Origin: Deltaproteobacteria bacterium
GTDB lineage: Bacteria > Myxococcota > Myxococcia > Myxococcales > 40CM-4-68-19
Reading direction: 5' to 3'
Assembly (NCBI GenBank): GCA_005879505.1
Contig: VBKQ01000008.1
Location: 1-43,209 of the forward strand
Length of the DNA stretch: 43,209 nucleotides
Every line of letters starts with the position of its first letter. Within the stretch, counting starts at the first letter, position 1. Shown here one piece after another: positions 1 to 8,140 of the stretch. The translations under genes were made by a program, and so were the position numbers. A model generated the notes under the pieces. The model saw only the letters and a list, made by a program, of their open reading frames with translations, did no database searches and was not told where the DNA came from.

Positions 1-726
1 GACAGCTGGCAGCGCGCCAAGGACGTGCTCGAGCTGGCGGAGATGTTTCCGCCGCTGCCGGCACCGCCGGTGCGCCCGCCCGCCATCTCGTCCAATTCAT
101 CGGATGCCGCGGCGCAGGCCGGGCCCGGGAACTCTCAGCGGCTCCCCGCGCAAGCGGCGTCCGGGGCGCAGCTGTCCGTTCCTCCCGCCGTGGCAGGCGG
201 CGCGGCGCAGATCGATGAGCCTCGAGCCACGCCGGTCCGTCCCACGCCGCCTCTGGTGCAGCGCGCGCCGATGTTCGAGGCCGCCGGGCGCACGCATGGG
301 CAAGGACCGTTCATGGTCTTCTTCTTCGCGCTGTCCGCCTCTGCAGCCGCCGGCCTGGTACTGTGGATCGTCCACGCCTCCTCGCCGCGGAAGAGCGAAG
401 CTCCGTCCAATGCTGCTCCGCCCGCGGCGATCGGTCTGACCGCTGACCAGGTGCGCCGCAAGCTCGACGAGAACAAGCCCGCGCTGCAGGACTGCGTCGA
501 CGACGCGCTCCGCCGTGACCCGAGCTTGAAGGTAGGCAAGATTCATGTCGCCACGACGATTGCGCCGTCGGGACAGGTGACCGCGGCGAGGATCGACCGG
601 CAGAACGTCGACGAGAGCGCGCTGGGCGCCTGCTTGAAGCGGGCGACGCAGAGGATCGTCTTTCCCCAGTTCTCCGGCGTGGGGTTCGACGTGGACATCC
701 CCATCTCCGTCGGTTCCGGGGAATAG
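1..726 (+). CDS. AgmX/PglI C-terminal domain membrane protein (5' partial)
   Basis: The reading frame is open from base 1, so the gene starts upstream; the GTG at 25 is only an internal start candidate. The visible part begins with about 90 residues rich in Pro and Ala that look disordered. One hydrophobic segment follows (FMVFFFALSASAAAGLVLWI, coded near 310-370). The end is a domain of about 95 residues with conserved C, the pattern TIAPSGQVTAA, a second C and FPQF near the end. That layout matches the AgmX/PglI C-terminal domain found in many myxobacterial proteins, some linked to gliding motility. The domain assignment is from pattern recognition. The function of the whole protein cannot be told without its N-terminus. 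Confidence 0.7.
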   Translation, partial: DSWQRAKDVLELAEMFPPLPAPPVRPPAISSNSSDAAAQAGPGNSQRLPAQAASGAQLSVPPAVAGGAAQIDEPRATPVRPTPPLVQRAPMFEAAGRTHGQGPFMVFFFALSASAAAGLVLWIVHASSPRKSEAPSNAAPPAAIGLTADQVRRKLDENKPALQDCVDDALRRDPSLKVGKIHVATTIAPSGQVTAARIDRQNVDESALGACLKRATQRIVFPQFSGVGFDVDIPISVGSGE

Positions 727-778
727 AAATGCGCGAGAGGCTCGCCCGGCGAGGTCGGTCGTAGCGGCTCCGGCGCTC

Positions 779-2302
779 TTGAGCGCGGACGCGCTCATCG
801 CGCACTTCGAGCAACAGAAGTCACGCGCGCTCGGAAACGCCCGGCGGAGGGACGCCGGCCTGTACTATACGCCTGCGCACCTCGCCGCCCGGGTGGTCGA
901 GATCGCGCTGCGGGAGGGCGGAATCGCCACCGGCCGTGTCCTCGATCCCTGCGCGGGCGCCGGTGCATTTCTCGTCGCGGCGGCGCGCGCCGGCCTGCGG
1001 GACTTGCACGGGTTCGACCTGGACCCCGAGGCGCTGCGCGTGGCCCGGCAGGCCTTGCGCCTGTGCGGCGCGAAAGCCCGGTTGCGCAGGGCGGATGCGC
1101 TGCGCGTGGCACCGCGCCGGCATGCGGACCTGCTCATCTCCAATCCACCCTACGGGCACGTCCGGGAACCGCGTGAGCGGGCGTTCCTCCTCCGCGAGTT
1201 TCCCGCGCTGCGCGGGGGCGAAGTCGATCGGTACTGCGCATTCTTGCTCCGCGCCCTGCAGCTCGTGCGGCCGGGTGGCGCAGCGGCGCTGCTCCTCCCG
1301 GACACCTGGATGTTCCTCGCCCGGGGCGGCGCACTGCGCGAGGCGGTGCTGGCGCAGGCGGAAGTGGCGGCGATCGTCGACCTGGGAAAGCCCTTCGCTT
1401 CGGCGAAGGACACGCGCGTGCAGGCGGTGGTCCTGGTGCGCCGCCCCGCGCTGGTCCGCCCGGCGTACGTGGGAAGGGGCGCCGCCGAGCTTTCGCCCGT
1501 GTCGCGTGAGGAGCTCGCCGCCGCCGCGCGGCGGGGCTGGTTCGTGTACCGCTCCGCAGAAGAGCGCGCGCTCTGCGCCGCGATGGAGTCCATCTCCGTT
1601 CCGCTGGGGTCCGCCTGCCTGGTGGGCTACGGGATGCGCACCGGAGCGAACGCGCGGCACGTGGGCCGGCGCGACCCTGGACCCGGCGAATCCGGACTCG
1701 TCGGCGGGGAGGACGTCGTCCCCTATGCGCTGCGGTGGCGGCCAAAGACGCTCCTCGATCCGGAGCCACTGCTCGCGCTCGTGCGACGGCAGCTGGGCAC
1801 CGCCCGCGTCGCGGTGCAGCGGATCCGCACCAACGCCCAGGTTCCCTGGGCGCGTTGGCTGGAAGCGGCTCCGGTTCCAGCCGATCGCGTGTGCCTCGAT
1901 TCGCTCTCCACCCTCTCGTGCGCTGACGGACGCAGGCTCTGGGCGCTGCTGGCGCTCCTGCAATCGGTTGCGCTGCAGCGATACCACCGGTTGCGCACGA
2001 CGGACGTGAACGTGAAGCCGAGCTCGCTGCGCGAGCTGCCGGTTCCCCGGGTGCTGCTCGAGGATCCAGTGGAGCTTGCCACGCTGGCCCGGCGGCGCGC
2101 GCGCGCCGGTGCGCGGCAGGCACACGCGCTCGACCGGCGGATCGACGCCTGCGTCTACGCGCTCTTCGGGCTTTCCGAGCGGCTCGTGCACTCCGCGGAG
2201 CGGGGCTTCTGGGGGGAGCGGTTTGCGAAAGAAATCCAAGAGCTTGAGCGGTGCATGTCAGACCCCTCCGGCAAGCTTGCGGCCCAGGAGGAAATCGCAT
2301 GA
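779..2302 (+). CDS. TaqI-like N6-adenine DNA methyltransferase
   Basis: Predicted SAM-dependent DNA adenine methylase of 507 residues. The SAM-binding motif DPCAGAGAF is at about 56-64, the acidic loop GFDLDP at 78-83, and the catalytic NPPY at 122-125. A YYTP element at 29-32 precedes motif I, as in gamma-class and TaqI-like enzymes. The C-terminal half has no motif I recognise and could be the target recognition domain. The start is a TTG without a clear ribosome binding site, so it is uncertain. The stop overlaps the rmuC start by four bases (ATGA). No restriction endonuclease gene is adjacent, so this is either a solitary methylase or a self-contained enzyme whose nuclease part is absent. 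Confidence 0.8.
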   Translation: MSADALIAHFEQQKSRALGNARRRDAGLYYTPAHLAARVVEIALREGGIATGRVLDPCAGAGAFLVAAARAGLRDLHGFDLDPEALRVARQALRLCGAKARLRRADALRVAPRRHADLLISNPPYGHVREPRERAFLLREFPALRGGEVDRYCAFLLRALQLVRPGGAAALLLPDTWMFLARGGALREAVLAQAEVAAIVDLGKPFASAKDTRVQAVVLVRRPALVRPAYVGRGAAELSPVSREELAAAARRGWFVYRSAEERALCAAMESISVPLGSACLVGYGMRTGANARHVGRRDPGPGESGLVGGEDVVPYALRWRPKTLLDPEPLLALVRRQLGTARVAVQRIRTNAQVPWARWLEAAPVPADRVCLDSLSTLSCADGRRLWALLALLQSVALQRYHRLRTTDVNVKPSSLRELPVPRVLLEDPVELATLARRRARAGARQAHALDRRIDACVYALFGLSERLVHSAERGFWGERFAKEIQELERCMSDPSGKLAAQEEIA

Positions 2303-3597
2303 TCGCGCTCCTCGCCGCACTTGCCGTTGCCGCCGTCCTCTCGATCCTGCTCGCCAGCTCGCGCACCCGCGCGAGCGCGCTGCGTCTGTCGCTGGAGGCG
2401 CGCGAGGCGGAGCTGCGCTCCGAGCGGGAGGCGCGCGCCTCCGAATCGGCCGCCCGCGCGGCGGTGCAGGCCCGTCTGGAAGCAAGCGAAGAGAAGCACC
2501 AGCGCCTGCAAGAGACGTTCGCTTCCCTCTCGCGGCAGGCGCTCGACGCGAATACGGCGCACCTGGTGCAACTTGCCGAGCAGGTGGTTCGCCGGGCCCA
2601 GGAGAGCTCGCAGGCGGAGCTGGACCGGCGCGCGCAGGCCGTCGAGGAGATGGTCCGCCCCGTGAAGGAATCGCTGGGCCGTGTGGACGAGAAGATCGGC
2701 AAGTTGGAAAAGGCCGGCGACGTGACTGCGGCGCGGCTCACCGAACAGGTGCGCGCCCTCGCCGTCCAGGAGGAGAAGCTGCGCGGAGAGACCGCGAAGC
2801 TGGCCAGCGCGCTGCGGGCGCCGGCACAGCGCGGCCGCTGGGGCGAGACGCAGCTGCGCCGCACACTGGAGCTCGCGGGCTTGCGCGCCCACGTCGACTT
2901 CGACGAGCAGCCTGTCGCGCAAATGGCCGACGGCGTCTTGCGGCCCGACGTCGCGGTCCGCTTGCCCGGCGGGAAGACGGTCCTCCTCGACGCGAAGGTC
3001 CCGCTCGAGGCATATCTGAAGGCGATCGAGGCGCCGGAAGCCGAGCGGGAGCTACATCTGCAGGGGCATGCCGCGCAGCTGCGCGCGCACGTCGATGCGC
3101 TCTCGCGCAAGCAGTACTGGGAGGCTTTCCCGGGCAGCCCGGAGATGGCGGTGTTGTTCCTCCCTTCCGACGGCCTGCTCTCGGCGGCGCTGGAGGTGGA
3201 TCCGGCGCTGCACGAGGATGCGTTCGCGCGCCGCATCGTCCTGGCCACGCCCGCGACGCTGCTCGCGCTGCTGCTCACCATCGCGCACGTCTGGAAGCAG
3301 GAGTCCATCGCCTCGAACGCGCGCGAGATCGCAAACGAGGGGCGCGAGCTGCACAAGCGAATCGCCGATCTCAGCCGGCACCTCGCCAAGCTCGGGCGCG
3401 CCCTGGAGAGCGCGCTCAAGACGTACAACGGCGCCGTCGGGTCGTTCGACAGCCGCCTCCTGCCGGCCGCGCGCAGGTTCGAAGAGCTGAAGGCGAGCGC
3501 CGTCGACGTGCAGCTCGAGCCCCTCGCCGAGATCGAAGTGCTCCCCAGGCTATCCCGGCCACCCCTCGACGAGTCCCTCCCCGACGACGCGAATTGA
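2299..3597 (+). CDS. rmuC: DNA recombination protein RmuC
   Basis: RmuC family protein of 432 residues, thought to limit recombination at inverted repeats through a nuclease-like fold. An N-terminal hydrophobic anchor spans 2-20, followed by a coiled-coil region rich in Glu, Arg and Ala to about 160. The family core starts with GRWGETQL at 179-186 and continues with RPDVAVRLPGG at 215-225 and DAKVPL at 231-236. The ATG at 2299 overlaps the methylase stop, which suggests coupled translation. An upstream in-frame start at 2251 would lie inside the methylase gene and add residues the family lacks. Length and motifs are normal for the family. Confidence 0.92.
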   Translation: MIALLAALAVAAVLSILLASSRTRASALRLSLEAREAELRSEREARASESAARAAVQARLEASEEKHQRLQETFASLSRQALDANTAHLVQLAEQVVRRAQESSQAELDRRAQAVEEMVRPVKESLGRVDEKIGKLEKAGDVTAARLTEQVRALAVQEEKLRGETAKLASALRAPAQRGRWGETQLRRTLELAGLRAHVDFDEQPVAQMADGVLRPDVAVRLPGGKTVLLDAKVPLEAYLKAIEAPEAERELHLQGHAAQLRAHVDALSRKQYWEAFPGSPEMAVLFLPSDGLLSAALEVDPALHEDAFARRIVLATPATLLALLLTIAHVWKQESIASNAREIANEGRELHKRIADLSRHLAKLGRALESALKTYNGAVGSFDSRLLPAARRFEELKASAVDVQLEPLAEIEVLPRLSRPPLDESLPDDAN

Positions 3598-3620
3598 CTC
3601 TCTTTCAGGCTTTCTCCGCC

Positions 3621-3649
3621 TTGACCGTCCCGGGGGTGCAAGATAGCTT
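3621..3649 (+). promoter_or_regulatory. Predicted sigma-70-type promoter of pyrH
   Basis: TTGACC at 3621-3626, a 17-base spacer, and TAGCTT at 3644-3649. The GTG start of pyrH follows nine bases later, so the predicted transcript would have an untranslated leader of only about 0-3 bases. The -10 is a weak match, but the same layout recurs at 12729 and 18529. Confidence 0.5.
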
Positions 3650-3658
3650 CCGCGCCCC

Positions 3659-4417
3659 GTGACCGCGTCCACCAGGCCCCCCAGATTCAAGCGCATCCTC
3701 CTGAAGCTGAGCGGCGAGGCGCTAATGGGCGAGGCGAAGTACGGGATCTCTCCGAAGACGCTGGAGCAGATCGCCCAGGAGGTGCGCGACATCGTCAAGA
3801 TGGGCGTCGAGGTCGGCATCGTCATCGGGGGCGGAAACATCTTCCGCGGCGTCTCCGCCAGCACCGAGGGAATGGATCGCGCCAGCGCCGATTACATGGG
3901 CATGCTGGCGACGGTCATCAATGCGCTGGCGCTGCAGGACTCGCTGGAGAAGCTGAGCGTCTTTACGCGTGTGCAGAGCGCGATCGAGATGCAGCAGCTG
4001 GCCGAGCCCTACATCCGCCGGCGCGCGGTCCGGCACCTGGAAAAGGGCCGCGTCGTCATCTTCGCCGCCGGGACCGGCAACCCCTACTTCACCACCGATA
4101 CCGCCGCGAGCCTGCGGGCGATGGAGATCCACGCCGAGGTGATCCTCAAGGCCACCAAGGTGGACGGCATCTACACGGCCGATCCGGTCAAGGATCCGAA
4201 GGCGACGCGCTACAAGACGCTCAGCTACATCGAAGTGCTGCGAAAGAACCTCAAGGTGATGGACTCGACGGCGATCTCGCTCTGCATGGACAACGAGCTT
4301 CCCATCATCGTGTTCGATCTCGGCCAGCGCGGGAACATCATCCGCGTGGTGCAGGGGGAGGACGTGGGTACGCTGGTCGGCTCGCTCAAGCCGCCGCCGC
4401 AGCAGCAGGAGGCATGA
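3659..4417 (+). CDS. pyrH: UMP kinase PyrH
   Basis: Uridylate kinase (UMP + ATP to UDP + ADP) of the amino-acid kinase fold, 252 residues, a normal length. Visible motifs are KLSGEA at 16-21, the GGGN nucleotide loop at 57-60, and GTGNPYFTTDTAA in the second half that contributes to UMP and ATP binding. The start is GTG without a Shine-Dalgarno sequence, which fits the near-leaderless promoter just upstream. Its stop overlaps the frr start region. The pyrH-frr pairing is the usual one, but rpsB and tsf, which often come first, are replaced here by rmuC. Confidence 0.97.
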   Translation: MTASTRPPRFKRILLKLSGEALMGEAKYGISPKTLEQIAQEVRDIVKMGVEVGIVIGGGNIFRGVSASTEGMDRASADYMGMLATVINALALQDSLEKLSVFTRVQSAIEMQQLAEPYIRRRAVRHLEKGRVVIFAAGTGNPYFTTDTAASLRAMEIHAEVILKATKVDGIYTADPVKDPKATRYKTLSYIEVLRKNLKVMDSTAISLCMDNELPIIVFDLGQRGNIIRVVQGEDVGTLVGSLKPPPQQQEA

Positions 4418-4422
4418 GTCCC

Positions 4423-4986
4423 ATGGGCATGGCAGAGGACGTCCTGGACGACTTGCGCAAGCGCATCAACAAGACGCTGGACGATCTGCGCCGCGAGCTG
4501 GCGAAGGTGCGCACCGGCCGCGCCAATCCCGCGCTCCTCGAGGGCGTGCGCGTCGACTACTACGGGCAGATGTCGCCGCTGAACAACGTCTCCAATGTCA
4601 CCGTCGCCGACCCGCGGCTGATCGTGATCAAGCCTTGGGAGAAGTCGATGATCCCGGTGATCGAGAAGGCCATCAATGCCGCCGGGCTGGGAGTCAACGC
4701 CCAGTCCGATGCGGAGCTGGTCCGGGTGCCGATTCCTCCCCTCACCGAGGAGCGCCGCAGGGAGTTCGTCAAGCTCGTCAAGCACAAGGGCGAGGAGCAC
4801 AAGATCGCCATCCGCAACGAACGTCGCGACGCGAAGGAGATGATCGAGGAGGCGGTCAAGGAAGGGGAGCTGACCGAGGACGACGGCAAGAAGGCGATGG
4901 AGAAGTTGCAGACGGAAGTCGACAACGGCGTGAAGAAGGTGGACGAGGTGATCGCCTCCAAAGAGAAGGACTTGATGCAGGTATGA
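4423..4986 (+). CDS. frr: Ribosome recycling factor
   Basis: Ribosome recycling factor, which with EF-G splits post-termination ribosomes. The sequence shows the family features KVRTGRANPALLEGVRVDYYG near the N-terminus, the NVTVADPRLIVIKPW stretch and the Lys/Glu-rich C-terminal helix. Three in-frame ATGs (4414, 4423, 4429) are possible. AGGAGG at 4407-4412 is one base from the first and ten from the second, so 4423 is preferred; 4414 would give the ATGA overlap with pyrH. Length is about 187 residues, as expected. The next gene overlaps its stop codon. Confidence 0.96.
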   Translation: MGMAEDVLDDLRKRINKTLDDLRRELAKVRTGRANPALLEGVRVDYYGQMSPLNNVSNVTVADPRLIVIKPWEKSMIPVIEKAINAAGLGVNAQSDAELVRVPIPPLTEERRREFVKLVKHKGEEHKIAIRNERRDAKEMIEEAVKEGELTEDDGKKAMEKLQTEVDNGVKKVDEVIASKEKDLMQV

Positions 4987-5528
4987 TCAAGGCCCGGGAG
5001 CGCAAGAAACCGCACCGGCGGCTCCTCGATGCCGCGCGCGAGCACCAGGTCGAATTGGAGGCGGCCGGCCTCCCGCCGCGGGCGATCGAGAGCTACGAGG
5101 TCGCGCTGCGCGGCGCGACCCAGGCGAAAGCAGCCAGCGCCGCTGCGAAGGTGCTGGTCCGCGACATCCAGCGCGAGGTGGAGGAGTTCCAGGCGGCCAT
5201 CCGCAAGGAATTTCCCGCAAATCCTTCGTTCCAGGCCGTGTTCAAGGCGCAGGAGCGCATTCCCGCGGACGGCCGCGAGGTCCTCGCGCTCGGCCGGCAC
5301 GTGGCGCGGGAGGCGCACGGATACGCCCAGAACCTGATCAAGTACGCGATCAACGCCGCCACCGTCAGGCATCTGGTTGCCCTCTGCGACCAGCTGGAAG
5401 GCGAGCTCGGGGGTGCCGATCCCGTGCAACGCGCCAGGACGATCGAGGAGCAGATCGTCGCGGCGGCGCAGAGGGCTTTCGCCGGCCGGCCGGAGCTGGC
5501 CGCATTCGAACTGAAGCCGTCCCCGTAA
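4983..5528 (+). CDS. Hypothetical Arg/Ala/Glu-rich protein coupled to frr
   Basis: A 181-residue protein that I do not recognise. It starts with ATGA overlapping the frr stop, so it is probably translationally coupled to frr. The composition is rich in Ala, Glu, Arg and Gln with few Gly or Pro after residue 60, so it is probably all-helical. There is no signal peptide or membrane segment, and the two cysteines show no metal-binding pattern. Codon use matches its neighbours. A role near ribosomes is suggested only by position. Confidence 0.75.
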   Translation: MIKARERKKPHRRLLDAAREHQVELEAAGLPPRAIESYEVALRGATQAKAASAAAKVLVRDIQREVEEFQAAIRKEFPANPSFQAVFKAQERIPADGREVLALGRHVAREAHGYAQNLIKYAINAATVRHLVALCDQLEGELGGADPVQRARTIEEQIVAAAQRAFAGRPELAAFELKPSP

Positions 5529-5564
5529 GCTCCGAATCGGGGCGGCCGGCATCACCTTTCATTC

Positions 5565-6932
5565 ATGTCCCTGGACCTCGGCGGTCTCTCAAATCCGGTC
5601 ACCAGCATCGGCGACCTGATCGCCTACGTGAAGGGCGCCGAGCGCCCGCCGGATCGCTGGCTGATCGGCGTAGAGCACGAAAAGATCGGCGTTCGCGGGA
5701 CGCGCTACGAGCCGGTGCCTTATTACGGCCCCGACGGCATCCGGGCCTTGCTCGACGCCATCGCCCGCTCGGCCGGGGGCTCGCAGCACAGGCACAAGGA
5801 AAACGGACAACCGATCGCGCTCCTCTCGAAGGACGCCTCGGTGACTCTGGAGCCGGGGGGCCAGCTGGAGCTGTCCGGGGCCCCGCTGCGCTCCTTCGCC
5901 GACATCCGGGGAGAGATCGAGGCCCACCTGGCGCAGGTGCAGCGGGACTCGCGCGGCATCGCCTGGCTGGCGACTGGCTACCGGCCCTTCGGCACGCGCG
6001 ATCAGGTTCCCTGGATGCCGAAGGGGCGCTACGCGGCGATGAAGTCGTCTCTCGGGAACAAAGGCCGGCTGGCGCTCGACATGATGCTGATGACCGCCAC
6101 CGTGCAGGCGAATCTGGACTGGAGCGATGAAGCCGACCTCGCTTCCAAGGTGCGCGCCGCCACCGCCGTGTCGCCCGTGGTGAGCGCGATGTTCGCGAAC
6201 AGCCCGCTCATCGATGGACGCGACTGCGGCTATCTCGATTTCCGCTACCAGGTCTGGCGCGAGACCGACGCTGCGCGCTGCGGACTGTTGGAGCAGATGC
6301 TGCAGCCCGGCTGGGGTTATCGCCGGTACGTCGAGTGGGCCATCGACGTGCCCATGCTCTTCGTCCGCAACGGAACCGCGTACCAGGACGCGCGCGGGCA
6401 GACATTTCGCGACTGGCTCACCAGCGGGCAGCTGGCCTCAGGCGAAAAGTCCCAGCCCACCCTGTCGCACTGGGTCGATCACCTGAGCACGCTGTTCCCC
6501 GAAGTGCGCGTCAAGCGCGTCCTGGAGCTTCGCGGCGCGGACATGGTGCCGCTGCCCCTGATGATCGCGCTCCCGGCGCTGTGGGTGGGAATCCTCTACG
6601 ACCGCAACGCGAGCGAGGACGCCGCGCAGCTGACCCGCGCCTGGACGTTCTCCGAGTTGCTCCAGTTCCAGGCCGACGTCGCCCGCGTCGCGCTGCGGGC
6701 GAAGGGTCCCGGCGGAGCCACTGCCCTCGATCTCTCGCGCGATCTGCTGGCGATCGCCCGAAGCGGCCTCAAAGGGTGGCAAGAGGTTTCGGGTCTGGAC
6801 GAATCGAGGAACCTCGATCCGCTGTCCGAGATCGTCGACTCCGGCCGCACGTACGCCGAGCGGGCGCTCGAGGCCCATCGGGCCTCGGGGGGAGATCCCG
6901 CCTCGGTGGTAAAGCTCTGGCAGATCGCCTGA
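5565..6932 (+). CDS. gshA: Glutamate-cysteine ligase (plant/alphaproteobacterial type)
   Basis: Catalyses ATP-dependent joining of L-glutamate and L-cysteine, the first step of glutathione synthesis. At 455 residues it matches the GCS2/plant-type family, not the longer E. coli GshA. Supporting segments are IGVEHEKIG near residue 35, LEPGGQLELSGAP near 103, LATGYRPFG near 136, and the YLDFRYQVWRETD region in the middle. No gshB is visible in the window. The ATG at 5565 has no obvious Shine-Dalgarno sequence. Directly after its stop lies the YceI remnant, so the 3' flank has been rearranged. Confidence 0.9.
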   Translation: MSLDLGGLSNPVTSIGDLIAYVKGAERPPDRWLIGVEHEKIGVRGTRYEPVPYYGPDGIRALLDAIARSAGGSQHRHKENGQPIALLSKDASVTLEPGGQLELSGAPLRSFADIRGEIEAHLAQVQRDSRGIAWLATGYRPFGTRDQVPWMPKGRYAAMKSSLGNKGRLALDMMLMTATVQANLDWSDEADLASKVRAATAVSPVVSAMFANSPLIDGRDCGYLDFRYQVWRETDAARCGLLEQMLQPGWGYRRYVEWAIDVPMLFVRNGTAYQDARGQTFRDWLTSGQLASGEKSQPTLSHWVDHLSTLFPEVRVKRVLELRGADMVPLPLMIALPALWVGILYDRNASEDAAQLTRAWTFSELLQFQADVARVALRAKGPGGATALDLSRDLLAIARSGLKGWQEVSGLDESRNLDPLSEIVDSGRTYAERALEAHRASGGDPASVVKLWQIA

Positions 6933-6949
6933 TCCCTTCAAGGAGATAC

Positions 6950-7096
6950 TTGTGGGGTCTGACCTGGAACAAGGTGCTGGAGACTGGCGGGGCTGTGGTT
7001 TCCGACGAAGTGAATCTGGAGCTCGATTTCGAATACCTGCCCCGGCCCGCGGAAGCGAAGAAGGAAGCGCAGGCCGAAGTCAAGACGACGAAGTAG
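6950..7096 (+). pseudogene. C-terminal remnant of a YceI-family protein
   Basis: The frame encodes GLTWNKVLETGGAVVSDEV followed by alternating hydrophobic residues and a Lys/Ala/Glu tail. GLTWN-x-LETGG-x-x-x-DEV is the signature of the last two strands of YceI polyisoprenoid-binding lipocalins, which are normally about 170-220 residues. Only about 45 residues remain. An AGGAG at 6941-6945 stands four bases before a TTG at 6950, as if the start region had been joined directly to the 3' end. Upstream bases belong to gshA, so the missing part is not nearby. Its last 17 bases overlap the convergent DHH gene. I call it a deletion remnant. Confidence 0.7.
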
Positions 7097-8054
7097 GCTG
7101 GCGGAGCTCGTCGGCGATCGTCGCGGCTGCGGCGCGGGCCTCCTGCAAGCGATCGGGCGGAAGCGAGATCGCCGCCACCGCCGGGTGCCCCCCGCCCCCG
7201 TATCGCTCCGCGATCCGTGCCAGGTTGTGCCGGCGCAGCTGCTGCTTCCATGGATTGGATCCGAGCGAGATCTTGCTCCGGTTCGGCCCCCGCGAGACGG
7301 AGACGGTGTAGAGCGTCGAGGCGTCTGCCGCGTACGCGATGAACTTGTTCACGTTGTCGACGTCCAGGTCGGCGAGGTCGTACGTCGCCACCCCGCGGTC
7401 GAGACGGATGCGCGCGGTCACGAGCCTCACCAGCTCGTGGTGTCGCTCGAGCAGCGGCTGCAGCGGCCCGGTCACCCAGGGCTCGCGCAGCACCGCGGAG
7501 AGCGGGCGTTGCGACAGCTCGCGGATCAGCCGGGGAAGCAACGCGGGATCCTTCGACGCCTCGATCAGCAGCATCAGCTGCATCGGCGGGTCGCCGAGCG
7601 CCACCGCCATCTGTGCGGAGGGAAAGAGCGCTCCATCGATGATCTCGGCCCAATCGATCAGCTCGCGCAGGGGCGAAGGATCCCACCCGAACTTCTCCTC
7701 CGCGATCCGTGCGAGGAAGCGGGTGCAACTCTTCGCCTGCGGGTCCCAGAACTTGCGGCCGCTGCGGTCGGCGCGGAACACCGCCTCGTCGTCGGCGCTC
7801 TCGAAGGCGCTCTGGTGATGATCGAACCACCAGGTGAGCCGCGGGTCGGGGGAGAAGCGGAAGTCCACCACCGCGTTCTCCTCGCCGGAGAAGACGTCCG
7901 CGTCGAAAAGGTGGCCGGCCCGGTGCGCGAGCCCGCGCAAGCCGACGTCGGTCAACCCCGGCTTCAGCTTGTCGCGGTAGAAGCGCAGGAAGGTCGCCGC
8001 GGAGGCGACGCCGTCGAAGCAGTGGTCGTGGTAGCCGATCTGCAGGGCGGGCAT
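7080..8054 (-). CDS. DHH-family phosphoesterase
   Basis: Predicted metal-dependent phosphoesterase of the DHH superfamily, 324 residues. HDHCFDG at 9-15 stands for motif I, a VVDF segment near 62 for motif II, and FDHH at 77-80 is the name-giving motif. The C-terminal DHHA1-like domain carries GGGGH at 286-290, used for substrate binding in oligonucleotide and cyclic-dinucleotide hydrolases of this fold. The substrate cannot be told. The gene follows the radical SAM gene on the same strand, but a strong hairpin lies between them, so it may be transcribed separately. Its 3' end overlaps the YceI remnant. Confidence 0.8.
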   Translation of the reverse strand: MPALQIGYHDHCFDGVASAATFLRFYRDKLKPGLTDVGLRGLAHRAGHLFDADVFSGEENAVVDFRFSPDPRLTWWFDHHQSAFESADDEAVFRADRSGRKFWDPQAKSCTRFLARIAEEKFGWDPSPLRELIDWAEIIDGALFPSAQMAVALGDPPMQLMLLIEASKDPALLPRLIRELSQRPLSAVLREPWVTGPLQPLLERHHELVRLVTARIRLDRGVATYDLADLDVDNVNKFIAYAADASTLYTVSVSRGPNRSKISLGSNPWKQQLRRHNLARIAERYGGGGHPAVAAISLPPDRLQEARAAAATIADELRQPTSSS

Positions 8055-8103
8055 CGGGGCGGGAACCTAGAACGCCTCCCGTCGGCTTGTACAGTCTCAA
8101 GCA

Positions 8104-8140
8104 TAGCCGCATACCCGCACCTCCGGTGCGGGAGCGGCTA
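8104..8140 (-). terminator. Hairpin terminator containing the radical SAM stop codon (repeat copy 1)
   Basis: On the minus strand the TAG stop of the radical SAM gene begins the outer stem TAGCCGC (8134-8140), which pairs with GCGGCTA (8104-8110). Inside is a perfect 8-bp stem (8114-8121 with 8125-8132) and a three-base loop. After the hairpin the minus strand reads TGCTTGAGACTGTACA. The same design occurs at 20587-20616. The U tract is short, so its strength as a terminator is inferred. Confidence 0.6.

Noticed and set aside
1134..3641. An 835-codon open frame on the minus strand
   Set aside because: It runs antisense to the methylase and rmuC genes, has low-complexity Arg/Ser/Ala composition and no motifs. 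High GC content produces such shadow frames.
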